In this document: positions 1-12,026 of the stretch, one piece after another | How the letters are laid out: every line of letters starts with the position of its first letter | Numbering within the stretch: position 1 is the stretch's first letter | Source: Acanthosepion pharaonis | Lineage: Eukaryota; Mollusca; Cephalopoda; Sepiida; Sepiidae | Length of the DNA stretch: 64,000 nt | NCBI GenBank assembly: GCA_903632075.3 | Contig: CAHIKZ030000126.1 | Coordinates: 742,001-806,000 of the forward strand | Direction of reading: 5' to 3' | Made by a program: the position numbers and the translations under genes | The notes under the pieces: generated by a model | Seen by the model: the letters and a program-made list of their open reading frames with translations, nothing else | Told to the model about the DNA's origin: nothing | The model's database searches: none

Positions 1-930
1 TTAGTGTTTTAACCTTAAGTATTTTTTTTTTCAGTAAATAATATTAATATTTCATAATGGCATTAATTATATGTATGATTTGATAGATTCTGTATATGTT
101 GTGATATACTATGTAAATTTAAATTATATTAAATATCTCAAAAAAAAATTTAGAAAAAGAAATAACCTTTTTGCTATGCAATGCTTTCTATATGGTTGCT
201 AGCTTATACAGAAAATTGAATTTTTCTTTGGTTGCATGGATCTGGGTGTGAAAGAAATGTTAGATAACCTGCTTAATGTAGATTCAAATATATCCGTTTT
301 ATGATAACATTTACACATAGGATGCTAACAAAAGGGAAAGTAGTTGCTTTTACAAATGCACCAGGTTGAATGTCTTAAGTTTGACCATTTCTGCCCTCTA
401 ACACAAATGCCAAAACATCAGATGAGATCATTGAATAAGATAGAAGCTATAATCAAAGGCTTTCCAAAGAGATAGCAGATAGCATCTGTAAGGATTTATC
501 TTTTTGATATATTACAAGTCAAGGTTGAAGAGCAAACCTATCTGGTTATTCACATTTGCATGGCAGTAACTTCTCCCCTGTTTTGAATAATCGTGATTAC
601 CCAGCAAATCATCATTTCCCCACAAACCCCATTATTCTCGATTAGCTTTATTCCTTTTGGTGAAATTGCTCACCAAACTTTGTCTTTCTAGCATGAAAAT
701 CTTTTGTTGAAGCAGATATTTCAACAATATCAAATGTTTGCAAAATAAGATCATTCATAGACTTCTCCAGAATATCTTGTAGCAAGACATTGTCAGTAAC
801 AAATTCTCTATGTTACTAAATCAAAATGTCTAATGATAGGATAAAGTGCAATATACTTATTTACTAATTATAGGAAATGAATAATTGGTGTAAGGAATGG
901 AACCATCAACTTTGTTTCTCATTCATTTAA
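1..930. other. AT-rich stretch, no gene seen
   Basis: No open frame, RNA gene or recognised repeat family was found. Runs of T and A and short AT palindromes dominate. Confidence 0.5.
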
Positions 931-1268
931 GTTTAATAAATATTAATTAATCACCATGAATAAATATTAGCTAATCCTCCCTAATAAATATTAGTCAATT
1001 GTCACTAATAAATATTAGTTTATTATCCTGAATAAATATTAATCCTGACAAATAAATGTGAGTTTATTATCACTAATAATGATAATTAATCCTCCCTAAT
1101 AAATATTACTTAATCCTTGCTAATAAATATTAGTTAACCATCACGAATAAATGAGTCAATCCTGACAAATAAATATTAGTTAATCCTTCCTAATATAAAT
1201 GTTAATTAATCATCACTAATAAATGTTAATTAATCCTCATGAATAAATGTTAATTAATCCTCGCTAAA
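931..1268. repeat. Degenerate 24-bp minisatellite
   Basis: About 13 tandem copies of a unit close to TAAATATTAGTTAATCCTCC followed by CTAA fill this stretch. Each unit has the AT-rich head TAAATATTAG and a tail that alternates between ATCCTCCCTAA, ATCATCACTAA and ATCCTGACAAA types. Most units are 24 bp; a few are shorter or longer. Divergence between units suggests an old array rather than a recent expansion. No coding potential is seen. Confidence 0.8.
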
Positions 1269-2094
1269 ATACTATTTGATAGCAACAGCATTAACAAATG
1301 CAAGAGCAGCTCAATAGCAATTTTCCTAAATGCAGCAGTAAGTTTAATATATGGACGTTTTTTCCTTCACATTGTGTTTTATCTGTGTGTGATTGATGAA
1401 AATTTCCGCCATTTTCAGTTGAACTGCCATTGAACTGTGATGACTTTAAATTGTGTTATCCACACTTAATGGGTTAAGAATTTCCTCTGCTTTTAAGATT
1501 ATATTTGCTAATTGTTCAAGAGAGAAAATTACAGCAAAAACAGTTCAGTAACTGCTTATCTGACTGGTAAGAAGATAAGTTTAGAAAATCTTGATTCTAA
1601 TGATTTCACTAGTTCTCTTTATATTACTGTATCAATGAATACAAATCCAGTAATTTGTAAAGAATATTTAAATAATCATCCAAGATAATGCAGTTATTTG
1701 AGCAGAAAGTCAATGTTGGCCAGCTTTTGTTTTAAGGAAATAATATGCATAAATTGCAATTATTTGCCTTTTCAAAACTAATATTTTTTTGCCTTGAATT
1801 TCATTAGATTTATGCCAAACAGATCCTTTTTTTAAATTTTAGAAAATTTTATCATTGTCGACTTTTCTGAAATTCCATTTGTGATTATGGTTAAATGTGT
1901 ACAATAATGTATTTTTCTTCTTTTTCAGGTAAGTAATTTTTATTGAACTTGACTCCAAAAACAACTTTTTCTGGAAATTAAACATTAATCAGGTCAGTTT
2001 CAATTTTCCTTCCTTTTGAAATTTATTTACTCTGTTTTATCCTTTTCTTTTTATCATAACTTTTAGCATTTTAGAAAATTGAATCATCCAATTC
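1269..2094. other. AT-rich stretch, no gene seen
   Basis: Non-repetitive, T-rich sequence. A pyrimidine tract ending TTTTTCAG at about 1917-1928 resembles a splice acceptor, but no open exon follows it. Confidence 0.4.
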
Positions 2095-2403
2095 AAATCT
2101 CCATTGTCACACTTCTTCTATGTCCCTTCATGACACAGGTGATTATGGCTCTTCACTATATGCCATCTTTTAGCTTTCTCCCCTAATCCCTGTTCTGCCA
2201 ACTATTTACATAAGCTCGTTACATAAGTTATTCATTGTTTTTTCCCTGTCTCTCTTGCTTTCAGTATGCCCTGTGAGTGTCAAATTTTCAAAGTTCTCTT
2301 TCCTCATTATAGGCCCTAGACATTTCAACTTTCTCTTTCTGATTCTAATTATAAGTGTTCTTTTGTTGATGGCATTAAGACTGTCATGAGCTTTGGAGTA
2401 CAT
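2095..2403 (-). pseudogene. RTE-like LINE C-terminal fragment
   Basis: The minus-strand frame 2403-2206 contains RKRKLKCLGPIMRKE followed by NLTLTGHTESKR. This matches the conserved C-terminal tail of RTE-like endonuclease/reverse transcriptases (RKRxLxFLGHxMRKE...LTLTGxxEGKR). After a frame break near 2206 the tail continues as LAEQGLGEKAKRWHIVKSHNH, followed by a stop and a T-run (A-run on the coding strand). Only the segment after the RT domain survives, consistent with 5' truncation. Similar tails lie at 4279-4812, 27520-27745 and 49590-49740. Confidence 0.7.
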
Positions 2404-2894
2404 AATGCGTTGATGACTATTCTTAAACTCAATATGATCAAGTTGCTTTTTGCAGATGAACTCTGAAACGAGTTATTAAGTTCATTCCACATCAATTATT
2501 TGGTTATTTCAGCTTTACCAGGTACAACCAGAGAATGGATTTATAAAGAGATGAATAATCTTTGTGTCAAAGAGTAGAATTACAAAGATGAAAAATATCT
2601 TTTTACTGTTTCTAATTATATGCCATGTTTTCAGTATCATTAGAGAATTAATAGTGATCAATTATGAACCTTTGTCTAGAATTTTTGTTACAATTCATGA
2701 CATATTCAAAACTCATCCTGAAATTTATATAAAATCAGGATTTGCATTTTGTTCCATTTCTATTTCTCACTTCATTTTTCATCTAATACTATTTAACACC
2801 AAGATAGATATAACCTGTGATAATATAGGTAGTATCTATTAAGCAAACACAAAAACTTTCATTCTTGATATAGTTCTAATGGCTGTTCTCAAAA
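2404..2894. other. AT-rich spacer
   Basis: A 92-codon open frame at 2564-2842 (+) begins with GTG, has hydrophobic AT-driven composition and matches no family I recognise, so it is treated as chance. Confidence 0.4.
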
Positions 2895-3655
2895 ATTACT
2901 TCCGATCAATTGTTAACTGCGGCAAGAAATGGCTTGTAAATTTTAACACCTCAAAGACAAAAACTGCTATCTTTTAATCATCATAGAGAACCATTTTTAC
3001 TAACCTCCAAGAGAGCAACTCCTAGCACCTTTGTCATACGTTTTCTACTTACACAAAGTGAAATTCTTATACTGAATCAATTGCTAGGTTAGCTCACTGT
3101 GTTGTACCAGACAATTTTTCTTGACAGAAACCATCTTGTACATTTATAAATGTACCATTTGTCAGTGCACTTGATATTGCTACCATGTCTGATCTGGTGC
3201 TCTGGCTATATATCTCGGTCCTGAGCTGGCATCATGAATTCAGTCACTTTCCCACCAACATGACATAGCGTTCTTCTGTCTTTCCCATAAATACTTTCAT
3301 GGCAGTTGTTCTAATGTGCTCTCTCCCTTGGTATCTTGATCACATGGATTTAAGTGTACTACTAGATTGGCTACTAGGTCTCATTATTTTACTGTTGAAA
3401 ATAGTAATAATGTAACCGTGAGTTCTATTCTAACAGTTTCTTTTCTTGCACTTCTCACCTGTGGAACTCTCTTCTGATTTCTTGCTACCTACAATCTTCA
3501 AAAATTTAAATGTCAATCACCATCTTCTGTCTTCCTGAATTCTGTTCTTTTATTGCCTTTTCTCTTTATTAAAGTCATCTGATTCACTTCTTCTCCCAGT
3601 AACCCCTTGTGTCTTAGTGGCATTATTGCCTTGCTTGGGGTGAAATGATTAAAAA
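2895..3655 (+). mobile_element. Non-LTR retrotransposon 3' fragment (LINE copy A)
   Basis: The copy opens with a frame resembling VNCGKKWLVNFNTSKTK, the segment that follows the YxDD box in the LINE at 41902-43322. It then carries the same C-terminal region (a YFHG(S/N)CS-like block and a LWNSL-like block near 3460) with many frameshifts. It ends with the family 3' signature: ACCCCTTGTGTCTTAGTGGC, then CCTTGCTTGGGGTGAAATGA, then a TTAAAAAAA tail. It is 5'-truncated and dead. I would place the family in the CR1/Jockey group on its RT, but not more precisely. Confidence 0.75.
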
Positions 3656-4278
3656 AATAGTAAAAGCATATATCAGTTGTAAGCAATAGTCAAAATATCT
3701 ATATGTTTAACACATCAACATATATAGTGAATATAATAAGAATTCAAAATGTAGATAAATTCATATATGTCCAACTGCTAGAAAATAGAAAATATTCATT
3801 TTGGAGACATTTCTAAGGGACAGAAACAGTTTATTTTGGGACTTATCAAAAGAATTTATAACAGAAAAACATTTAATAATTAAATAATACTATGTTATTA
3901 TGTTATCCAAAGTCGTCTGTGGAAGTAATTCGCATTGATATTTAATAATGAAATTTGATGATTATCTACTGAATTTTATAACTTTTAACCTGAAATGTGT
4001 AGCAATTTTCAGCACTTAATCTGTGCACTGAGAATCAAACAAAAATAGATTGTGAACATTATGGAAAGACTAGGGTTGTTAAAATTTGCCTGGCCTATAA
4101 AAAAAATCATATATCTAAATGTAGAATAAGCAGGTATGGTTAAGCAGAATTGATAGAATTCTCAATTTTAAATAATAATAAGAGAAGGAAAGAATAAAAG
4201 AACAGGGTAAAATAATACAAGACAAACAACATACAATTTTATTAACATAGAGAAAATGGAAACAAAAAGAAAACATAC
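3656..4278. other. AT-rich spacer
   Basis: No gene or repeat recognised. It becomes A-rich on the plus strand toward 4278, just before the RTE tail. Confidence 0.35.
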
Positions 4279-4412
4279 TTAATTAAAAGACAGTTGAAAT
4301 TTCGGGGGCACGTAATAAAGAAGAAGGTATTGGAAAAGAGGGATAGAGTAAAACAACATATAACATACTTGACGAGCTTGAGAAAATGGATGGCAGAATA
4401 GGGTTTAGAACT
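4279..4412 (+). pseudogene. RTE-like LINE C-terminal fragment, first half
   Basis: The plus-strand translation reads KRQLKFRGHVIKKKVLEKRD, then VKQHITYLTSLRKWMAE, a stop, and GLEL. This is the RTE-like tail KRxLxFLGHxMRKE...TYLTSLxKWMAEQGLG. The match stops at 4412, where a minus-strand LINE 3' end begins, and resumes at 4699. The two halves therefore appear to be one fragment split by insertion. Confidence 0.7.
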
Positions 4413-4698
4413 TTTTTTTAATTGGTATCACCTCTTCAAGGTGGTAAAGCCTTTAAGGAACAAGACACAAGGGGATACGGTGTGAAAGAATTAGGAACAG
4501 AAACATCAATAATGTGTGAGAAGAGGAAATAGTAATCAGGAGGACAGTAGATAGCAATTGACATTGTATTTAAATTTTTTCAGATTAAAGTTGGCTGGAA
4601 AGCATGAAAGGAGTTCCACAAGCAAGAAGTGTGAAAAAAGAAACTATTAGCATAGAATTTAGTTACATCTAGCCAGCTTAACTGTAAATTGATGAAAT
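4413..4698 (-). mobile_element. LINE 3' end (copy B), inserted in an RTE tail
   Basis: The reverse complement aligns along its length with the 3' region of copy C (about 6180-6455): an AGCTGGCTAGAT block, a TTTCACACTTC/GTGGAACTCC block, TTTCCAGCCAACTTTAATCT, and a terminal TTAAAAAAAA tail (poly-T at 4410-4418 on the plus strand). It is a short, strongly 5'-truncated copy lying between the halves of the RTE fragment at 4279-4412 and 4699-4812. No clear target-site duplication was identified by eye. Confidence 0.7.
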
Positions 4699-4812
4699 CC
4701 CAATAGCAGAAATAAAGAAAAGACAGAATTTATTTAGAGCTGCAAGGGATAGAAAGTTGTGGAGAGTCATGATCTCTTAATGAGGAGACATGGTACATAA
4801 AGAAGAAGTCAA
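4699..4812 (+). pseudogene. RTE-like LINE C-terminal fragment, second half
   Basis: Translation gives AEIKKRQNLFRAARDRKLWR then VMIS and a stop, followed by GDMVHK. This is the last part of the RTE-like tail (KRQNLLRATKDRKLWRAMI...KGHGT). It continues the fragment interrupted by the minus-strand LINE 3' end. Confidence 0.7.
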
Positions 4813-6345
4813 AAGCAAAGCAACTTCCCACTTAGAATTGAGTCTCTGTTGAATGATAGGCATATAACCCCTTCTATGGTTTCTGCTTTCATCTCTAACC
4901 TATATCCCCACAAAGCATGTGGACCCGATGGTACCTCTGTAATAGTCATTAAGAAGTGTGCACCTGAACTGGCTCCTGTTCTCTCTAAACTGTATAACAA
5001 ATGCCTCACTGCTCCCTGCCTTCCTGCCTGCTGGAAGTCATTGTTTGTTGTTCCAGTTTTTAAGAACTCTGTTGAACTGTCCAACCCTTTTCGGCCTATT
5101 AGCCTTTTACCTCTTTTTGGAAAACTCCTAGAGGCCCTAATTAATGCTGAACTGGTTCATCATCTCTCATCGCAAGCCCTTTTCTCAGGCAAGCAATATG
5201 TCTTTTGTTTGTTCAAGTCAACTGCTGATGTGCTAACAATAATTGCAGAAAGTCTATCATGCTCTAGATAAAAATGGTGAAGCCCAGGTTGTAGCATTGA
5301 ACATCTCAAAAGCCTTTGAAAAGGTCTGGCATTCAGGACTTCTCCACAAGCTGAAAAGTTATGATATCTCTAGGCACATTTTTGAGCTGATACAGTTGTT
5401 CCTATCAAATCATGACATGAAAATTGTCCTGAACGGTTACTCATCTACACACTTTCATATTAACAATGATGTTCCCCAAGCTCCATCCTTGGTCCTATGC
5501 TGTTTTTAATCTTCCTTAACGACCTTCTTGATGACATCAGCTCTCAACTTGGCATCTACACTGATGACACTATCATTTACTCCTGCCTTGATAATAAGGC
5601 TGATCAGTCCGACAAAGTCAAAATGGCAGCTGAAGTCTAAAACGACCTCAAGACTGTTGTTAACTGCGGCAAAAGATTGCTTGTCAATTTTAATGCCTCA
5701 CAAACTAAACTTCTCTCCATTAATCATCTGGGAGACCTCTCTTTGCCTGCCATCAGCATGGCTGACGCTACCTTCCAGGAAAGTGACTTGTTGCACCTTA
5801 TCAGGCTAACATTTTTTAGCTGACATGAAGTGGAAAGACTATATTGAATCCATTTCGTTCACTGAGATGGGTAAGACAATTTTTCTCTCTGGAATCTATC
5901 TTGCATATCTATAAGTCTACCATTTGTCCATGCTTAGAATATTGTTGCCATATATGGTCTGGTGCCCGTGCTGTTTACTAGGAGCTCCTTGAAAAGATCC
6001 AAAGAAGAATCAGTAATATTATTGGTTCTGATCTGGCAGCTCAGCTTCAGTCACTTGCCCACAGCCATAAGGTTGTCTGCCTGTGCTTTTTCTCTAAATA
6101 CTTTCATGGTAATTGTTCAGATGAGCTCTTCACTATGGTACCTAGACTTCTTGCAGTACTAGACTACCACCATGATCTCATCAATTTAGAGTTGAGCTGG
6201 CTAGATCTAGCCAAAACTTCTATGCAAAGTTTCTTTTCTCACACTTCTCACTTGTGGAACTCCCTTCTGTCTCCATGCTTTCCAGCCAACTTTAATCTTC
6301 AAAAATTTAAATGCAATGTCAATCACTATTTACTGTTCCTTCTTT
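4813..6345 (+). pseudogene. LINE reverse transcriptase pseudogene
   Basis: Four frame segments can be followed. 4849-5250 holds the KACGPDGTSV block and FRPISLLPLFGKLLEALI. 5243-5490 holds ALNISKAFEKVWHSGLLHKL and a degenerate VPQ motif. About 5490-5800 holds the catalytic box as GIYTDDTIIYSC, then a CGKRLLVNFNASQTKLL block. About 5960-6345 holds the RRISNIIGSDL, YFHGNCSDEL and LWNSLLSPCFPANFNLQKFK tail. Frameshifts lie near 5250, 5490 and 5640-5960, and an in-frame stop follows AAEV. The catalytic aspartates are present, but the alanine or methionine of the usual YxDD is threonine. Not functional. Confidence 0.8.
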
Positions 6346-6455
6346 TCTCTTTCTACTCATTAGTAATGTTTCTGTTTCTAATTTCTCCACACTCGGTAAC
6401 CCCCTACTTGTTAGTGGCTGTACTGCCTTGCTTGGGGTGATACTGATTAAAAAAA
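4813..6455 (+). mobile_element. Non-LTR retrotransposon, 5'-truncated (LINE copy C)
   Basis: This is the longest LINE copy in the window: it retains the RT domain, the post-RT region and the 3' end. The 3' terminus has CCTTGCTTGGGGTGATACTG then ATTAAAAAAAAA. The endonuclease and any ORF1 are missing, as expected from incomplete reverse transcription. It starts right after the RTE tail, so three element pieces abut between 4279 and 6455. It is more decayed than the copy at 41902-43322, so it is probably older. Confidence 0.85.
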
Positions 6456-6709
6456 AATTTAAGACATTATAGGAATAGCATTCATACACAAAAGTGATAC
6501 AGTCAAGTGATTAGAGCTTTCTGATTTCAAGGCAAGAAATAGAAAATATTTGGGGACAAGACTGAAAATTGTCCATTTTTTATTAGTTGGGTAGACATTC
6601 TATCATGCATCTATAGGAGTTGTCTGTAAATTTGGGAAGGGGATGTTTTTAGTAGTCATTCACACAGATTAAAACTAACAATAAATATATTATATGATGT
6701 GTACATGTG

Positions 6710-6713
<4 letters not shown>

Positions 6714-6743
<30 letters not shown>
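6714..6743. repeat. (TA)n microsatellite
   Basis: About 15 TA units, uninterrupted. Confidence 0.9.
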
Positions 6744-6745
<2 letters not shown>

Positions 6746-9700
6746 GAATTAGTTTAAACTTTGTTGGTACCTCCAATGATGTGTTAACAGTGTTCATGGC
6801 AAAATACTTCTTAAAGATCATTTTAACTTCTCTTTTGATGATGTCTAGATTTTTTTTATATAATATACTTTATGCAGGATATTGGTATTAACTACTATTG
6901 ACTCTCAGTAAAAATCTTTCGGTATATTACTCTGAACCAAAGTTAAATTTTGTTTTTGCATTTGAATTTGATAGTGTAGTGGGATTAAATTGTTTATCTT
7001 TGTATCTTCAGGTTAATATTCTAGTCTCCCCCACCCCCCAGCTCAATCTTTATAATTGATCTTTGCAACTTTCTCAGAATTGAGACTGGAGATCAGCTGT
7101 TGGTTCAGTATTGAATGAACAGAAAAGCAATTTCCTATACTTGAACTGCCATTGTGAAGGATGAGTGCTTATAATAACTGTTGATTTAAGTTCTGAATTG
7201 AAATATTTTCATTATTTCACACATTATTTGGACTAGTATCTTAATTTTTATTGTTTTTATGACTATATTTCAATCTATATATTCTTTGGTGTTCTCTCGG
7301 TTTATGTTACATCTTGTATTAATATCGTTCAGAGACTTGAAGTTTCTGATGTTTAGAAAATGCTTTGTATGTTTTTCTTCTTTTCATTTCCTCATCTAAA
7401 GCACAAGATTTCAATCGATGTATTCTTTAACCTTCTCAGCAATCTTTACAAGTTGTTTAGTACTTTTATTTCTCATTTGCTTAACAGAAACGTTTTAATT
7501 TAACAAATTTAGAAAACCAGGAACCAAATTTCTAAAAAAGAAAGAATAATGTATGAAGCAACTTCTGAAGACCCATGAATGCAATGTAAATACCCGAAAA
7601 TAAGAAATCGGCTAAAATTCTATGATTAAAAATTTCAAAGTAGAAGTAGTAATTCTGAAACATGTGGAAACAATGAATCCTTTTTGTGTTTAGTAATTGT
7701 AAGCATTGTCTATTGAATCCTTTCTGATATGTCCCTGAAAGGGATATCTTTGTTCGAAGTAGCATAGTGGTAGGCAATAGGCGTAGTCCCTGTACCTCCA
7801 CATCAGTCTGTATTTATGGCTGACACCAGACAATCATTACTGTGAGGGGGAACCCAAGTGTAAGCATATTCATTACATCACTTTCACTGCAGAATTCTAA
7901 AGTTATCTTTCTACTGCTTTATCAGGATCCCAAATTCTATTTTAAGATAGTATTAAACATATATTTTTTGACTTTTAAACAGTCTGTAATGTAAGGGTTA
8001 GAAATGTCATAAGATTCTGATTGGTCAGGTAAATAAGAACTGAAGAAGATAAGGCATATACTGTAACATTGACAAAGAATTTATTAAATAGCATTAAAAT
8101 GCCAGGAAAGATTCAAAGTTATAAGTTTTGCTGTGGCTAATTGAATGACAAAGTTCTGTTATGCATGCAAATGTTAAAAATGCAAATGAATTCAACACAG
8201 ACAAAGCAACAGGTTGGCTAATAATTGAATGTTCATCCAAGGTTCAGCAAAGCAACTATTCTTATTACAAATATTACAAATATTCATGAGTGGTCTTGGT
8301 GTGTTAGCAATTATTACTTATGTCTATTTATAAGACACAGCAACAATGGAGAAAACTGACTTTATATAAAATAGTTCTTTGAATGTTGATGGTATAAAAA
8401 TGAGTGATTTCTTTGAAATAAAGATGTGCCATATCTTAAGATGAAACAAATACCAAAGATGTTTTCAGATATTCAACTATTTATTCCTCTTGTGTAGACT
8501 CTCAGATAAGAGTTTGATGACTGTTGATATTTCTTTTTGAATTGGTTAAAAAAGATGATTGAATATTGTGAGTTGCACTGATTTTTACACTTTGATCAAA
8601 GATAGAATTTGCTAAAATCTGATTGGTCAGAAAAGGTGACTGATGGAAATTTTGGTCTTTTATCAGCTTTTATCAGATCTACTTTTACACACAAATTTAT
8701 ATTCAATAGCATAATATTGTCCCCTACAACTTTTACACTGACACTATAACACCTTCCTGTAAATTGGTTTTGCTATCCATATTACTATATATAATTAAGT
8801 TTTCTAATGTTCTAAATATGGCATAATTTGTTTAATGTGTTTGGACATATTTTTTCATGCATGCTTTGAAAGTAAACCATCAAAAAGTTCCGAAACTTTT
8901 ATCAGTTATAAATCGGCAAACATTAGATTAGTAAGCAGTCCTGAAACCAATGGAGAGTTTATGAAATGGGTCAATAATTGAAAATAGGAATTACCTCTGT
9001 TGATTTACTGAATAAAATGATTGAATATGACATGCAGCTGGTAATTTGAATCAAGTCACTAGTAAATTCAATTCGTTATAGCTTTAATGTTGTCAACTAA
9101 TACTTCTATTACAGGCTTTAACTTTGGTAAATAAATGGTTTGTTTCTTAGTTGTAAAGTAGAAAAGACTGCGATAAAAACATTTGATGCTATTAAATAAA
9201 TTTAGCTTTTTAGTGATGAAAATAGATTGATTTCCCATCAACTTGCTCATCTTTACAATTATTATCTATATTTATTTTGAGTCACTTTATATTCTTACAC
9301 CTACACACTATATTGTTATTGTGACTATTATTTTATAGTTATATTAATAAGTTGCTAAAAATTATTTATTTATACTTTTGTACAATCACAAGTATTTCTT
9401 TAATCAATGCCTGTTTGTAAATTTTATTTTGGTAGTTTTTCAGACCATAAAACTTGAGCCTCTTTATTTAACAAATTTTTGAAAAGCAAATTTTATGCAG
9501 GTATTTATTTTATAAACTGTCAGATTTTCATTTTGGTATTTTTTATAACATCAATTTGAGTCTCGCATATACAAATCAAATTTTATTCAAGCCATTTTTT
9601 TTTACTAACCATCTGGTGTCATTATAGCAGTATTTTTATTAAAAAATGCATGTTAGTAACTTCTATTAATAAATGTTTTTTTTAAATACTCCTCTTAAAA

Positions 9701-11214
9701 GAAAGTGTAATAAACATAGTTTATTATATTATTTTTTTTTATTTACCCATTAATTATTTTTATTCAATTTTACATTTCTTTTTTATTATATAAATTTTTA
9801 TAGTGGTTAAGATCCTAGTGATCAGAGAAGAGTCCTTTCAGGAGTCCACAAAGGAATAATTCTGAGTGGAACTTCCTCCTTATCAATGGAATATGAATGG
9901 AATGAAGATGAGTAAAACCTTGTATATGTAGCATAGCAAATCCTAGCTGTGAAAGCCTTAACTGAAGGAATACAATAAAATCAATGCTATATCAAATATT
10001 CCTTGTATTTCTTGATCAATGTTAGAAAATTGCACTTTGTCAATTAGTAATTTAAGCATAAAATTCTAGTTTTATGAAATAACATCTTCAAGTGGAATAT
10101 TTTTCTAAAATAAAGTTTAAAATAATTCCTTTTAAATTGTCCAAATATCTTGATTTTAGCAGATCTTGTCCTGTTGTCTTGCTGGTTAAAAGAATAAACA
10201 AAAACATATTTGTGGATTCATTACAGTAAAAACAAATAAACGGAAATTTAACTGAAAATCTAACTTGTGAAAGTGAGTAGAGAACTTTAGATTTAAATGA
10301 TTAAAGTGAAACTATATTTTATATTTATCTTCTTTGAATTAAAGAAGAATTCTCTATTTATTTTGTGATGCTTTTAATGGTAGATTTATAAAATTCTTGT
10401 GTGTGCAACATCAGGGATTCTATGCTACAACCCAACCTCTTCTGAGAAAATACATTGCACTGAATTTCAGAATATACTGACTTGATTAAACTCTTTTGTT
10501 AAAGAAGAGAGATTGAGAAAACAATTTCCACTAAAAATTAATTATAAGAATTTATGCAATTTAAAAATGTTTGCATTTAAAATTCAATTTGAATTTTAAC
10601 CATTGATTTTAAGCATCAACTTCAAACAATGGGGAGAAAAAGTATTTTATATGTGGATATGAATATTTCAGAAAAAGTCAATGATTGTATTGGATAAAAA
10701 ATATTCTATAAATTTTCATCAATTTCCCAATAAAATTCTAAAGAATTTTATTTGCCACAAGTAAATTGTTGAAATGTGTGAGATATTTTAGATAAAGCAA
10801 TTAAACAAGAAGGAAAAATGCAGATGTTCCAATGAACACCTGCAATGTCTCTGGTTCAAACACTCAAACCCCTGGCTAATATAAAGCATTTTATGGATAT
10901 TTAAGGTGATAAAGTTGTCTTGGTATGCTAGGTATCACTAGCTAGAGCAATAAAAATCAAGTAGCAGGTGTCTTTTACGACAGGCATTGTCATTTGTTCC
11001 TTATAATTCACCATATAATAGGAATGGTAGATTTCTATATGATTAGCAATTCCAATAAAAATACCTTTCCTTGTTCATTTATCATTTGTTAATTATTACT
11101 TCCGGATTCAGAATTCATGTAGTATTTTTATTTATTTTTTTTTATTTCAATATAACAACTCTCTCTTTCTAAACATGATAGAAATCAAAATCATTTATGC
11201 AGTTTTGTGGGAGT
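6744..11214. other. Long AT-rich stretch without a recognised gene
   Basis: No family was recognised in this 4.5-kb stretch. Small open frames at 7532-7801 (-) and 9068-9250 (-) look like chance. The 11-bp word TGATTGGTCAG occurs twice in direct orientation, near 8019 and 8621. Around 10850 a GGTTCAAACAC word resembles a tRNA B box, but no A box could be paired with it. T-tracts become common from 9500 to 9800. Confidence 0.4.
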
Positions 11215-11650
11215 CGGCCTATTTTCTACTATGCAGCTTCTTTTCCCACAGATGCAAAGTTACAAGCCTATTTCTATACTATCATTATTTCCATAGCAAA
11301 TTTTCAGAAGAGCTCCATTCTTTAGTTCTACCAGATTAGACCTTTACAACTATAGGACATAACATGCTCATTTTCATTTCTTCTATATTCTATTTGTAAA
11401 GTGAAAGTTCCACTCAGACATCAGAACTTGCTTGATGGAACCAAGTGAATATTTCCTTGAACATTAGTCTTAACATTTCCAGGTCAAGGGTCAATCATTA
11501 TTTATCTTCCTTATTCTCGTAATCTATATTTCCTACCACCTCCTCTTTCATTGGTATTGCACACCTCATTCATCATAACCATGTTAATAAAAACCCTTTT
11601 TGAGTGGCTCTCACATTTTGTATTGGTTGAAGTGCTGTTTTTGTTTTAAA
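11215..11650 (+). mobile_element. Old LINE 3' remnant (copy H)
   Basis: Although heavily decayed, the order of words parallels the fragment at 63290-63815: TATTTCCATAGCA, then TTGAT/TTAGTTCTACCAG and AGACCTTTACA, and a terminal GAGTGGCTCT...TTGTATTGGTTGAAG before a short A-rich tail. The other copy has TATTTCCATGGCA, GATTCCACCAGTTCAGACCTT and GAGTGGTGCTTGGGCCTTGT. Both appear to derive from the YFHG...CS region and 3' terminus of a LINE related to copies A-F. Confidence 0.4.
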
Positions 11651-12026
11651 AAGACAATTTCACATATTAGAGGTAGAAAGAAAATTTTTAATATTAAATG
11701 ATATTTTGTTACATTTGTCAACAGGTATGAACCAAGTAATTTATCTTAAAATTTACAAAATACAGCAAATCTATTAGAAAATAATTTTTCCAAGTATCTT
11801 GAATCTAACAACTTGAAGATTTTTGTATTATTTTTGTGCATGAAAAATAGGAAGTTGAAGGCTTAAAAGACCAAAATCATAGTGAATGAAGACATCATAT
11901 AGATTTTTTTTACCAAACCAAGGAAATCTGAAATATAACTCTGACTTGAAATAGATCAATTCTGTTATCTCTACTTTATTTTCATATGTTAAAATTTAAA
12001 TTTTCATTAAGAGCTTATTGGACTGT

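Noticed and set aside
931..1268. CRISPR array
   Set aside because: The 24-bp units are contiguous and diverged with no unique spacers, in an animal-type sequence.
2564..2842. 92-codon open frame (+)
   Set aside because: Starts with GTG, hydrophobic AT-driven composition, no motif and no context.
5528..5809. 93-codon plus-strand frame
   Set aside because: Out-of-frame shadow of the LINE RT; the YTDD and LLVNFNAS motifs read in the neighbouring frame.
7532..7801. 89-codon open frame (-)
   Set aside because: No recognised domain, surrounded by AT-rich sequence; likely chance.
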